Part shown: positions 35,262 through 47,449 of the stretch, piece after piece
How positions within the stretch are numbered: position 1 is the stretch's first letter
Layout: every line of letters begins with the position of its first letter
From: Mytilus californianus
Lineage: Eukaryota; Mollusca; Bivalvia; Mytilida; Mytilidae
DNA length: 64,000 nucleotides
Direction: 5' to 3'
NCBI RefSeq assembly: GCF_021869535.1
Contig: NW_026262659.1
Location: 3,472,001-3,536,000, forward strand
The notes under the pieces: model-generated
Database searches by the model: none
The model's input: only the letters and a program-made list of their open reading frames with translations
Told to the model about the DNA's origin: nothing
Program-made: the position numbers and the translations under genes

Positions 35262-36462
35262 TCAAGCCATCCATGAACCTTTGAGAGAGGTCTATACAGT
35301 CAGAAGGATATAGACAAAGTGCTTTGAGAGAGTTCATTACAATTAGAACCATAGAGAAACAAGTAAAATTACAAAAATACCCAGCTCCGAGGAAAATTCT
35401 AAACGGAAAGTCCCTAAGTAATTGGCAAATTCAAGGGCTAAAACACATAAAACGAATGGATAACAACTTTCATATTCCTGACTTGGTACAGGCATTTTCT
35501 TATGTAGAAAATGGTGGGTTAAACCTGGTTTTATAGCTAGCTAAACCTCTCACTTGTATGACAGTCGCATACAATTCCATTATATTGATAAAGTGCTTTG
35601 AGAGAGGTCTATACAGTTATAAGGATCGAGAAAAAGTGATTTGAGAGAGGTCTATAATGTTAGAAGGATAGAGTTATTAGAAGAATAGAGACAAAGTGCT
35701 TTGAGAGAGGTATATACAGTTAGAAGGATAGAGACAAAGTGCTTTGAGAGAAGTCTATACAGTTTGAAGGATAGAGACAAAGTGCTTTGAAAGAGGTCTT
35801 TACAATTAGGAGGATAGTGACAAAGTGCTTTGAGAGAGTTCTATACAGTTAGAAGGATAGAGACAAAGTGCTTTGAGAGAAGTCTATACAGTTTGAAGGA
35901 TAGAGACAAAGTGCTTTGAGAGAGGTCTTTACAATTAGGAGGATAGAGACAAAGTGCTTTGAGAGAGTTCTATACAGTTAGAAGGATAGAGACAAAGTGC
36001 TTTGAGAGAGGTCTATACAGTTAGAAGGATAGAGACAAAGTGCTTTGAGAGAGGTCTTTACAATAAGGAGGATAGTGACAAAGTGCTTTGATAGAGGTCT
36101 ATACAGTTAGAAGGATAGAGACAAAGTGCTTTGAGAGAGGTCTATACAATAAGGAGGATAGTGACAAAGTGCTTTGAGAGAGGTCTATACAGTTAGAAGG
36201 ATAGAGACAAAGTGCTTTGAGAGAGGTCTATACAATTAGGAGGATAGAGACAAAGTGCTTTGAGAGAGGTCTATACAGTTAGAAGGATAGAGACAAAGTG
36301 CTTTGAGAGAGGTCTATACAGTTAGAAGGATAGAGACAAAGTGCTTTGAGAGAGTTCTATACAGTTAGAAGGATAGAGACAAAGTGCTTTGAGAGAGGTC
36401 TATACAGTTAGAAGGATAGAGACAAAGTGCTTTGAGAGAGGTCTTTACAATTAGAAGAGATA
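35262..36462. repeat. 43-bp minisatellite, over 20 units, expanded in unit A
   Basis: Units read gacaaagtgctttgagagag, gtctatacagttagaaggat, aga. Two sub-types (cagttagaag and caattaggag) alternate in blocks, indicating higher-order amplification. The array is interrupted near its start by an R3 copy. Unit B keeps only a few degenerate units (40232-40400) and unit C about one (56335-56385). Confidence 0.95.
35364..35590 (+). repeat. R3 copy inside the 43-bp array
   Basis: From accagctcc.gaggaaaattc-like start through tcatattcctgacttggtac and tagctagctaaacctctcac to cattatattga. Array units resume immediately, so R3 inserted into an existing array. It is absent from the B and C positions. Confidence 0.8.
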
Positions 36463-37204
36463 AAGTGCACTGACAAACACTATTGAGTATGACGTTTAAC
36501 CATATACATTGTTTGTATATTCAAATATTTATTATGTTATTGTTTCATAAAAATTAGAATGTGGTATCAATGCCAACGCTACAATTAACCACTTGTTTTG
36601 GATTATTAAGTTATTTTAACATTAATGGCGAAAAATACATCAATAAACAAGAGATGTTGAGAAAACGTAAATGAGACTGCAAAACTTAAAACAGTTAAAT
36701 CGCATAAAGACATTCAGAGGTCAAGGTATTACGGTCTTAAATCATACGTAGAAAACAGCATGCAGGTTATCTTAGACTCACCATACGAAAAGAATAAGTC
36801 AATAGTGAAATCTCACAGCGAACTCTCAGAGACATTAAAAACATTACAAGAATCTTATTATATAATGTGCATACAAATAAAGGTAACGGCAGTATAGCGC
36901 TGGGCAATAGTCATAAATCGATTAAGCGAAAATAAATCCGGGTCACTAACCAAAACCGAGGGAAACACGTCAACTGTAAGAGGAAAACAACGAAACAACA
37001 GAAACACTGAAATTCTACAAAACAGACATCTGTTACAAGTGAAAGTGGTGACTTGTTAGGAAAGTGTAAAAAGAGCCTGACTGAATAGCCTCTTGTTACT
37101 GAAACTGTGTGGTGCACGTGATCACACAACGAACGAATACTCTGAATGAGTCGGGTGCCTGGAAATCTGAATACGAAACTCTGTTGCAGACTGTGGAACA
37201 CACG
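36463..37204. other. Duplicated non-coding block
   Basis: Aligns with 40385-41030 (B) and its first part with 56380-57100 (C). Includes cataaagacattcagaggtc and cacgtgatcacacaacgaac. The minus-strand frames here are unrelated in frame between copies. Confidence 0.55.
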
Positions 37205-37245
37205 ATGAATAATTAGAGTTCGGTATTTTATTTTGTTATTTTACC
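37205..37245. repeat. Junction of units A and B with an R3 remnant
   Basis: gagttcggtatttt, the reverse complement of the R3 start (aaataccgaactcc at 62210), sits exactly where unit A ends and unit B begins with ttttgttattttac. That last sequence follows R3 in units A and C (32410, 52548). Confidence 0.6.
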
Positions 37246-40231
37246 TTTTTATAGAAATGATCCCTATATTTCTATTGGAGACAGATCATGGAGTTTTGGA
37301 TTGTTAAATATTTTCCCAATTCTGTGATGCTTATTTTGCTTAAAATTTCTCATAGATTGAGTTCAAACCATGCAAACAAGCTTAGCATAGCACTACTAAA
37401 ATAATTTTGATAAAAAATATTTTTCAGCAAAAATACTTGAAAAAAGTGGGAATACGATACTATTAAACTATTTTTCGTCAGACTTTCGTTGTCCAACTAG
37501 ATGAAAGAAAAAAAAAGCTATTATAATTCAATGCAAGTGTGGAGAAAGAACATAATAGTTCTGACAAAAGCAAGTAAAACGTAGAAATCTCGTATTATAG
37601 CTGTATAGGGAGATAGACCATTGAATCTGGATCTCAAATATATAGCTATCTCCAATTATATCAAAGGTGGACAGAGAACAGTACTATAAGACTCACACGA
37701 TGAAATCACTTACCTCTTATTATATTACATTTAAGTTTATATATATATATATATAAAACCGGATATGGTGTACAAATATTTGCACCTCATGTTTGCGATA
37801 TACCATCTTTTCCGCAAGTTTATTGTTTTCTGTTTGGTATTAAATTAATATAATTAAGATCCATTGTGTTACATCTGTGATCCGTTTATTTGGCAATCGG
37901 CATGGCAGTCAGCAGGGTTTAAGAACATCCGTTGTTCGACCTGCTAGTCAAATGCGTTTTGTTAAAATATACTTTTTCACTTTTTTGGTCTTTTGGAAAA
38001 TGTTGTTTGTGCTGTATTTAGACCCCTCTACAAAGAAATTTGTTTTGCATGCACACGTATAAATATTGCGGTTTTTATCCAACGCAATCATAGGTTTGAA
38101 CGTTGTTTTCAATTTAGACTTGTATATATATATATAAAACATTTCATAAGCCATTGCCCATGAGACACACAAAGGAAAACACAGACTTTTTAAAATACGA
38201 GGTTTTGTCATTGCTGAAAACCATACAGTCACCTGAATTTTTTCACATCGTTGTCCTTTGCCCTTTACAAAAGAAAATACAAGAAAAAGCTGTCTCACCG
38301 GCTATCATACCACATTCCTATTTACAAACGAATATATAGTTTTGCTTTCGTCACAAATAGAACACATATAAGGATCTTTAATGTTAAAGACGCTCAGTTG
38401 AACTTTTAAATCATATTGACAAATAACTTTAAGATAAAGCGCGAAGATAATTCAAGTTTAATTTTAAGTCACTGCATATAACAAGATTACTAACAAAGTA
38501 ATTGAACAACACTTACTCCAATCCCAATAAAAAAAATGAAATTATGAATGCGATGCAATTGAAACCTCACAAAATAATACCAGAGTTTTGAAAAAGACAA
38601 TATCAACTTACCAACATAATGTAGTAGTTCACTCAAAATCTTTAAAAACATTTTTCAATTAAATCAGTTCTGAAGAATAACTTCAGTTTTCGAACAAATG
38701 TGTACAAATACTGTTTTGCAGATCGACAAAGCATTGCCATATGTTGCGAATTAAAACATCTCAATATTCAATGATATATTACACATATGAAATTCCTCCT
38801 TCGCCTTCCGTAAATTATGTATACATCAGAATGGTGAAATGTAAATTGCTAGTAACATTTGAAAGGAGATAGTATTTTAAATGAAGTATTCTAAATGAAA
38901 TGTCAATTGATGGTTTCTACATATGAGCATACAATCATAATTATTATCCTTTTCGACATTACATGATGACATTTCTATCATTTATTGAATATTTGAGCGG
39001 TGGCATAAAGTAACATCAAATTTAGATGTTCGTAAATCAGATATAAGATGTGCAAGTCTAAGTCTATTCTCTAAATGTATAAGTGTTTCTCAGCTTGTAA
39101 TGGTATGGCCGTATTGTAAAAACCTTAAAATTGCGTGAATTATTTTTAAAATTACTTTAATGCACGTTTATTGTCTTCTTCCTTAATATACTGTTGGCAT
39201 CTTTTTTTATTTATCTCATTCTTGGATTGTCTTCAGGATTAGATGTATTTCGCTTTCAGGGTGTTTTTTTGTAAAAGTTTACATAACGTTATAAACAAAG
39301 TAAGAACTAATTAATAAAAAAGTTTTTGTTTTTCATCAAAAAAAGAATAGAAATTCTTCAAATTTTATATTAATGGACAAAATGTGAGATTTAAATGTAT
39401 AACACATCAATATTATCGATGTAATGTAAAATATAAACACAAAAAATACGAAAGAGTAGAATCCAATTTTCCAGCCAGTTAAAAAAAATTGTAGAATTAA
39501 CGAAATAACAACCAAGACTATCATCAAATAACACATTTTTGTGAAAAGATTTTGTACAGTCAATATTCATGTCAAAAAAAGGTGAAAGAACAATCAAAAT
39601 GTAACATCACGAAACGAATAACTGTGTTGTCAGCGCTATCTTAATAAAGTTCTATCTACCAAATTAAATTGCTTTTGACAGATCCAATTTGCATGTATAT
39701 AGTATTTATCTTTTTGTCTTATTTATGTCGTTAAGTTACTGTCTCACTGAAGCTCTGACCCCCTCATCTCCTTTGGATTTCATTCTTTCTTTTTTTCCGA
39801 ACATAACATATTTTACACTGTTTGTGTTTATCTAATATGAACTGTACATGCATACTAATGTTAGTGTCAAAAACGTCTCTTTGTTTTTACAATTTCTATG
39901 TTACTAAAATGACAAATGAAGACTTTCTTGATTACAATTTTGTCTTGTACTATTTTCCATCTTTACTGGTGATAGATACAACAAGATCTTGCTTTACACA
40001 TGAGGCACTAAACTATCTGCTTTGTCTAAAGTAACAAGATCTTGCATTACACCTGAGGCGTTGAGTTGTTTGCTTTATCCACAGAATTAATTGTTAATGT
40101 TGTGTGCTGACAGTCTTAGTTAAGGATTGTATCGTATTTTAATTGCATTTTAGGAAACTAAATATTATAATTTCAACTTGAATCTAAATGGTCAATCAAA
40201 GTCGCTGAAGAGATCACTTCGTTTTAAACAA

Positions 40232-40400
40232 GCCATCCATGAACCTTTGCGAGAGTTCTATACAGTTAGAAGAATAGAGACAAAGTGCTTTGAGACAGGT
40301 CTATATAACAAGAAGGATAGAGACAGAGAGGTCTATATAACAAGAAGGATAGAGACAGAGAGGTCTATACATTTAGAAGGATAGAAACAAAGTGCACTGA
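40232..40400. repeat. Degenerate 43-bp array in unit B
   Basis: Three to four irregular units (gagaggtctatataacaaga, aggatagagaca) at the place of the large array in unit A. Confidence 0.75.
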
Positions 40401-41162
40401 CAAACACTGTTGAGTATGCCTTTTAACCATATATATTCAAATATTTATTATGAGATTGTTTCATAAAAAAAGTAGATTTGGTATCAAAGCCAACGCTACA
40501 ATTAACCACTAGTTTTGGATTATTAAGTTATTTTAACATAAATGGCGAAAATACATCAATAAACAAGAGATGTTGAGAAAACGTAAATGAGAATGCAAAA
40601 CTTAAAACATTAAAATCGCATAAAGACATTCAGAGGTCAAGGTATTACGGTCTTAAATCATACGTAGAAAACAACATGAAGGTTATCTTAGACTCATCAT
40701 AAGAAAAGAACAAGGCAATAGTGAACTTCTTACAGGGAACTCTCAGAGACATTAAAACATTACAAGAACCTTATTCTATGGCGTGCATACAAAACGGACA
40801 TCGGTCACGAGTGAAAGTAGTGACTTGTTAGGAAAGTGTAACAAGAGCCTGACTGAATGGCCTCTTGTTACTGAAACTTTGTGATGCACGTGATCACACA
40901 ACGAACGAATACTCTGAATGACAATAGCAGGCTGGGTGACTGACTTGGTCGGGTGCCTGGAACTCTAAATATGAAACTCTGTAGCAAACTAACACTTGAG
41001 ACTGTGGAACACACGATCAATAATTTAGCATTGAATACTTTTATTACGAATGGGCTGTGTTCAGTGTAAAGTCCTGAGTCCAATCTGATTCAACAAAATC
41101 ATAAACAAGTATTTATACAAAATTAAATTGACAAGTATAAACATAATAAATAACAATTAATC

Positions 41163-41262
41163 TGTGTGATTGATTGATTGATTGGTTATTTGATTGATTA
41201 TTGTTTGCTTTACGCCGCATTAGCACAGGAAGGCTATATCGCGGCGAGAGCTAGTTCGAATA
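41163..41262 (-). repeat. 5'-truncated SINE, private to unit B
   Basis: gattgattgattgattgg, then gctttacgccgcattagcac and gctatatcgcggcgag. Reversed, this is the SINE tail: a gcggcgtaaagc block followed by (caat)n. The tRNA-like head is missing. Confidence 0.65.
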
Positions 41263-41660
41263 TTATAACAATTTGAGGTATATTTTTAAAGTCAGACAAA
41301 AGGTCTTTCAATAAACTAAAATTCTAGAAAAGCAAATTGATTATTTACACAAAAAATCAACACTAAGATAACGTGATAAAAATTAAAATCATTTTAAAAT
41401 AACAACATTTTTTATATTTTATAATATATTCCAATTTCTTTTAAGAATGAAACAATATTTGTAAATGGAACATTATTAAATAAATCATACATATTATTGA
41501 CATAAGAATAAATGTGAAGTTATAATCTGATTATGATAATTAAGAGCATACATTATGAATTAGGTAAATTTTCACTTATTAGGTAACAGATTAAAACATG
41601 TCACTCAATGTCTAAACGGGCATAGGAAATTTAAGTGAAAATAAAAAATGCACATAGGGT

Positions 41661-42301
41661 CATTTGAGCGCCAGAATATTACCTCACCTGGATTTTCAAA
41701 TAAGACGTTTAAGCGAAATAACCAGTGATACGTTATATGAGTTAAGAAAACATTTTTAAAAAGTAAGAAAAAATATATATTTTATTTTATTTAAAACCCG
41801 AGTAATTCGATCGGTTCTGGATAGTAAATGGTAGTGTACATGTAGTCCTAATTGATCTCTACTTACCAATAACCCCAAACCCGAACAGACAAGGAAAAGG
41901 AACAGAATGTCCTAGAATTTTATTCGTGGTACTGCCAGCAGGAAATAACGAGGGATTTTTATGTCGGAAGCCTAGGATATAAAAAAACTGACTTGAAAAT
42001 AATGCCATTGCCGAGATTTAAGTTATATGACAGTGCTTTGTATTTTTTTACATTTAAAAGATGTTTAAACTTTGAGCGTTATAAACTCCACATTTTATTA
42101 ACTATATCCTGCTCGAAATTCTACTTCCACCTCCCCGTGGTGATCAAGGGTAACAGATTATTTCTGGCGAACAGAGGAGGTACTCCTTCATCATTCTTCA
42201 ATTTTTTTGCTCAAATGTTCTATGCTAATTATTTATTTCCGCTCAAATGTCAAATGTCATATACTTTGGCGTTCAAACGTCCTTCTTTAATCGCTCAAAT
42301 G
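41661..42301. repeat. Segment bracketed by inverted catttgagcg
   Basis: catttgagcg at 41661-41670 and its exact inverse cgctcaaatg at 42292-42301. Extra gctcaaatg copies lie near the right end (42210, 42241). It is private to unit B and resembles the layout at 4895-5312. The 109-codon frame inside (41993-42322) has no known motif. Confidence 0.35.
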
Positions 42302-43792
42302 TCCATTGCCGGTCCAAACTGAGTGTTTCAAATAAATACATCAAAACATGTTGATTAAAAGGATAAGACATGTAAATAGAAACTAAAATATAAGATAAAC
42401 AATTGAACACAATGAACTTATGTCCAAAATGTCAAAATTGTAAATTTTAAGTAAAAGTCCAAACTAATTTGAGAAGCAACTTTTAGCTCGGTCACATAAC
42501 CCTGATGAATAAGAGTTGAACTATATATGAACTTATCCGTCAATGCTTCAATGAAAGTGGGAGTTTTGTTGTTGATGGTGTTACTGTATAGGTATTTTAA
42601 AAAAATTAAATGTACAACTGTATATAATGTACATAGTTTTAGAATTCAACCTAAATTGAGGGTTAATCTACCAGATAATAAACAGGTAACAGGTAACAGG
42701 TAACTTAAACAAATGACAATACACGTCGTCCGATAGCTTTTGCAAAGGATATTTCATGATAAAATTGCTGTTATAGTTATTAATACATTTATTTAAATTG
42801 TTCTTTTAAATAAACGTTAAAAAATTAAAACAAATAGCGTTTAATAACAAACAAGAAACAATACCGTGATCGAAGCAAAAGTTTGACGAAATTTCTTAAA
42901 CAACGAGATTTGTAAAATTTCTTACTGTGGACAATCAGGAAGAGGCTACATGGCAGATGTAAAAATAACTCACAGGCTACAACTCAACATTATCAAGCTG
43001 CAGACCAAACATAAAATCATCCTTTTCTATAAAAGTAATCACGAGTTTCATGAACATTTTCCTGGCACAGTTAGTGCTCTAAAACTTTAAACTATCGATA
43101 AATATTATCTTTTTGACGGATGCAGTGGACAGACGCAGTGACCAACGGAGTACATCAGTTCCAAGACATGCTAAGTGACGCAACTAAAAATCGAACATTA
43201 GTGTTTTAAAACTGCAACAACGGTATATATCTATTATAAAAAATTCATACAAATATACGAAATTTCAGTTTGATGGAGGATTGACATTTCAAAAATTGCA
43301 TTTATGTGAAAATATGAGGAAACTTGCTCTGCTTTTAAAAGATGCATGATAATATTATAATGCCTATCGTCAATGAAATATCAAACAAATGACAAAAACG
43401 AAAACACCAAGAAAGAAATACAAATACACATGAACAGATTTTATGCTGAATGAACCTTAAATTATTATCAATTTAATATAATGTTCTTCGTGACCATGAA
43501 CAAAATCGACAGAAATAATTCATAGTTAGCCAAAATATAGTTGATTGATTGATTGTTGGTTGCCTAACTTCAAATGGAAAATAAACAAAATGTTGTTTTT
43601 ATCACAACATTTAAAAAATAAAGTAAGAGTCCAAGCTTGTTTTCAAGTTACAGCTGGTAATGCAAAATTCTCTTATTCACGAAGTTTATATACGAGAAAC
43701 ACATAATAATTTGAACTTAAAGAACAGTAGGTATTAGAATTCTAGGATCAAGTTTTACCTGTCATTAAAAATTTCCAGAAAATAAATGTTAT
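42302..43792. other. Duplicated non-coding block
   Basis: Aligns with 57100-58020 in unit C from about 42500 on (aactgtatataatgtacata; tgaacattttcctggcacag). Contains a short triplication of aacaggt at 42680. No gene. Confidence 0.5.
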
Positions 43793-43850
43793 GAGTTTGA
43801 CTGTCCCTCTGGTATCTTTCGTCCCTCTTTTAGGGCCAACGAGTTCACTT
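43793..43850 (-). repeat. R2 end fragment
   Basis: atgagtttgactgtccctct, then ggtatctttcgtccctcttt: one terminus of R2, absent from the matching place in unit C (about 58030). Confidence 0.7.
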
Positions 43851-44097
43851 TCTACTTAACACACAAGACACAAAGGGTATATTCACACTGCAATGCATTT
43901 CAGATTTGAATAATCATGAGTTATTTTGAAAATTCCTTATTTATACATTTGAAATAGATTGAATCATATTTTTCAGACCCTGAATTATATGTACCTACAG
44001 TTAAGATTAGTTCTAACCGTCCCTGCTCTTACAATCTGTCAGGAACAATCAAAAGGACTGTTCCCCTGCCACTCGTAGAACTGTTTCTTACATATGC

Positions 44098-44300
44098 AAT
44101 TCTACGCTAGAACAGTTTCGGTCAGTTCTAACCTAGAACAAATTTTGTCAGTTCTACTCTAGAACAGTTGTGGACAAGTCTACATTAGAACTGATTCTGA
44201 CAGTTAAAGCCTAGAAATTTTTCAGAGAGTTCTACACTAAAACATATCATGAAAGTTCTATCTCTAGAAAAGTTCTGGACAGGTCTGTTTTTATATAGTA
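44098..44300. repeat. Degenerate 28-30-bp repeat, unit B
   Basis: Irregular units around ctagaacag and tctgacagttcta. The same degenerate array occurs in unit C (58195-58475), so it predates the duplication. Confidence 0.75.
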
Positions 44301-44761
44301 CAACAGGTATCGTTCAATGCCGTCAATTTCTACACACAGCTAATTTCGCATACTTGTATCAGCAAACTCCATAAAAAAATAAACTTGAAAGAAGACAAAA
44401 TCAAAACAAAATGTAGATGAAACGTTTTTTTAAAGTTGTTTACAATGTATTTGCTAATACGATTCAATAATTATAAAGTAATTTATATTTCGGAAAGTGC
44501 ACTCGTCAGTAATCTATTAAGGCACACCAAAGTACCTGATACTTTATGATGTTTTAAGTATGTATAAATCCTAAGTATTTTAATTGAATGAAAAATGTTA
44601 ATGACACTACCTGCAGATACAGGATAGTCGAAGTTTTTAGTTTTTAAACATAAAAAACATAAAAAGGCAGCAAACCCCACTGTTTGCAGTTTTCAACTAT
44701 CTGTTAATAAACAGCTTTACTCTTTTCAACCTCAAAATTTTAATTGATCTCACATTTACTT

Positions 44762-44932
44762 GGTAGGGTTCGTGTTGCTCAGTCTTTATTTTTCTACTTT
44801 GCGTACTGTTGTATTTTTGAGGTTTTTTTGTTTGTGTTATTTTGTTTTTTGTCAAGACTTTGTCAGTTTGTTTTCGACTTATGAGTTTGAATATCTCTGT
44901 GGTATCTTTCCCTCTTTTCTTTTTATACCTTG
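44762..44932 (-). repeat. R2 copy at the B/C boundary, minus orientation
   Basis: gggttcgtgttgctcagtct, then cagtttgttttcgactta and gtggtatctttccctctttt. It faces an R2 copy in plus orientation at 45033. Confidence 0.8.
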
Positions 44933-45032
44933 TATGAAATGTTAAGTAGTAAAACCACAAGCCTTTAAAACGTTTTGAGTTGGTAAATGTCTCCTGTCTA
45001 GTTACAATCGGACCATTTATAGCAGGTTTAAA

Positions 45033-45258
45033 AGTGGGGCGACAGAAACCAAAGGGACTTTCAACCTCATAAGTCGAAACTAAACTGACAACGCAACGGC
45101 TAAATATATAAAGACCGACAAACAGCAGTACACAAAACACAACACAGAAAACCAAAGACTGAGCAACACGAACCCCACAAAAAACAGGGGTGATGTTAGG
45201 TGCTCTGGAAGGGTAATCATATCCTGCTTCACATGTGGCACCCGTAGTGTTGCTCATT
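45033..45258 (+). repeat. R2 copy at the B/C boundary, plus orientation
   Basis: ggggcgacagaaaccaaagg through gcaacacgaaccccac to ggcacccgtagtgttgctca, nearly complete. Together with 44762-44932 it forms a large inverted repeat with a 100-bp spacer. Confidence 0.85.
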
Positions 45259-45945
45259 TTAATACAAACCAAATTATAAGTCTAATTTGGTAGGTCACAT
45301 TCGGGGGAAAAGAAATGAAGTAATATTTCAAATATTAAAAAGATAAAGTTTGTACATGCAATTTGAACGTAAATCGTTAATATCTGTCTGATGTATGTTC
45401 ACCGATGTTGTCAAGCAGAACCTGAATGGTGAATATACTTTTATAGTAATTTTGTCGTTAAAATATTTAAAATTCTTAAATGCATAAATTTTCACAAAAT
45501 TTTAATTTTTTATTGGATATATATACACGGAAGTATGTCGATAACAAAAAATAATTCATTTCTTACAAGAAAGAAATTCTGTCATAAATTGGCATTAATC
45601 TTTTTGTGTGTATATGTCAAAAGAACACTACATTAAGTAAAGGTTGTCAAAGATCAAAACTATATGTTCAATTCTACCAGATGTTTAATCTTGATGAGTT
45701 CTAATATTTGAAATCGATATCAATCCCGTATTTGGTTGTTAACCCGCCTAGTTGCTTTGATTTTATTTGTTTTGTTTTTCTTTAAATGTGTTTCGATTTT
45801 GATTCAATCTGTACAGAATGTATCAACAAATATGGCAGTGTTTACCAAATGTTCTCTAAGTAAAGACCTGGGCATCTGGAAAAGTGAAAGAAAACAACCG
45901 GCCATATTTGTCAATATTTTATGATGGACCTTAATTCACCATTTT

Positions 45946-46134
45946 CTATCTTTTAAATCTTATTGATTTAAAGATCTCATACAGATCATCGTTGACGAAC
46001 TTCCGGTATGTCCAGTATGACACTTTAAGTTTGTTATTTATCAGTATTTCGTTTGATCTCATGTAATTGATATCGACTTCCCCAAGAGTTGACAATGTAT
46101 ATAAGTGAATTGTGAAATTGTGCTCTTTAATCAA
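45946..46134 (-). other. Minus-strand open frame private to unit C
   Basis: The last 40 codons (Gly-Glu-Val-Asp-Ile-Asn start, ending SIRFKR then stop) have a balanced, protein-like composition. They lie in about 240 bp absent from unit A. I do not recognise the peptide. It could be the 3' end of a mobile-element gene or a retrocopy; chance is possible. Confidence 0.2.
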
Positions 46135-46675
46135 ACTTTATTTTTATCGTTTAATACGAAATTACACAAAAAATAAAATTTGATTCATAAAATATTTTGC
46201 TATTTATGCGACTTTGTTATAATTGTTATTTATTCTTTCGTCCTTTTTATTTTTAGCTATGGTGTTGTCTGTTTGGTTTTTTTTTTCGAATGCAGCTTTT
46301 GATTCTTCTCTCTTTTTTTTTTTCTTAACTTCACTGTTCAACATTAAAGAAACTGAATGTAGAAAACAGCAGTTTACCAACCACGAAACTAGTTATGAGC
46401 ATTGAAGTACTTTATTAAGTAACATGTTTTACTACCAGTGTTGTAATCGTATGTAACCAATGTTATATTCAGTATATAATGGTTACAAGCCTTAACTAAA
46501 CAAAATCCTGTTATTATTTCTCGACTTATTGACTATTCCAATCTGACGCAGGAATTATTTTGAGAAACAATAAAGAACACATTGGAAATTTGTTAAATGT
46601 GTAAACACCAAATTGTGTGAACACGGGGAATAAATATTGCCGAAGACATAACCGACTATCATTTTATACACTCTA

Positions 46676-46702
46676 CATATATATATATATATATATATCT
46701 AA
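46676..46702. repeat. (TA)n microsatellite
   Basis: About 12 TA units in unit C; not expanded in unit A (about 27030). Confidence 0.9.
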
Positions 46703-47051
46703 ACATTTACATTATCCTGTTTAAGTTTATGGGAAGATGTTATATATAAGCGTATTGATCTGTTTATAGTACAAAATGTAAAGCTAACAACTGAACAAAT
46801 AATCGGTGAAGAAGTTTTCAGATTAGTTTTTTCGAGCACGAATTATCTCTCGTATCTATTTAAACGAACACTGTTAAAATGCTCCTATGATTCAAAACTA
46901 AAACTGCACACTTAAACTCCTTGTTTCTTCTCTTATTTACAAGAATTTAACGATCCATTTTTCAACGAATATTTAAATGAAATTGACTTAAATTATGCAT
47001 GTTTTCCAGTCTGCAATTTCCATAACAATTCAGATGTATAAACTTATTAGA

Positions 47052-47304
47052 CTATTTACCGGATTTATAATAACATAAGCAACACGACGGGTGCCACATG
47101 TGGAGCAGGATCTGCTTACCCTTCCGGAGCCCCTGAGATCACCCCCAGTTTGTAGTGGGGTTCGTGTTGCCTAGTCTTTAGTTTTCTATGTTGTGTCATC
47201 TGTACTATTATTTGTCTGTTTGTCTTTTTATTTTTGGCCATGGCGTTGTCAGTTTGTTTTTGATCTATGAGTTTGACTGTCCCTCTGGTATCTTTCGCCC
47301 CTCT
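47052..47304 (-). mobile_element. R2 insertion with 9-bp target duplication
   Basis: Flanked by cttattaga on both sides (47043-47051 and 47305-47313). Unit A has no R2 at the matching place (28610-28620). The element is 253 bp with ends ctatttacc... and ...tcgcccctct. This fixes the true size of R2 and shows that it transposes. It has no coding capacity. Confidence 0.75.
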
Positions 47305-47428
47305 CTTATTAGAGTCACTCAATATGTCCATGTTTAAAACGCAATCTAAACAAACTCAGTTATTGTGAAAATGATTTAATATCAAAACAAAACCTCAGAA
47401 TATATATTATAAATTTTCAATATCTTAC

Positions 47429-47449
47429 CTTAAGTTGAAATTTTCCCAT
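47429..47449 (-). other. Possible tiny first coding exon, counterpart of 28727-28747
   Basis: ATG preceded by an in-frame TAA, seven codons (MGKFQLK), then the strong donor AAG/GTAAGA on the minus strand. Confidence 0.15.

Larger units (their letters stand above)
26130..37220 (+). repeat. Segmental duplication unit A
   Basis: Aligns by eye, in the same order and orientation, with 45610-57100 (unit C); its second half also aligns with 37221-41080 (unit B). Anchors A/C: 26170/45660 (ctaccagatgtttaa), 26890/46540 (ctgacgcaggaattattt), 28650/47335, 30000/48360, 31190/52089, 32420/52550, 33113/53560, 34750/55990. Identity in sampled blocks is roughly 85-90 percent. Unit-specific insertions are listed separately. 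No gene was recognised in it. Confidence 0.85.
37221..44745 (+). repeat. Segmental duplication unit B (second half of the unit)
   Basis: 37230-41080 aligns with 32420-37210 (A) and 52550-57100 (C). 42500-44745 aligns with 57100-58905 (C). It starts at the R3 border and lacks the first half of the unit. 41080-42500 is private to B. Confidence 0.8.

Noticed and set aside
35262-36462. Centromeric satellite
   Set aside because: Only about 1.2 kb, absent at full size from paralogous units; better explained as a local minisatellite.
39822-40034. Frame shared with 34739-34857 and 55941-56126
   Set aside because: Kept in three units but with mostly residue-changing differences. The downstream bases contain a tandem copy of the same segment, which argues for non-coding DNA.
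44697-45272. 191-codon minus-strand frame
   Set aside because: Runs through two facing R2 copies and is explained by repeat sequence.
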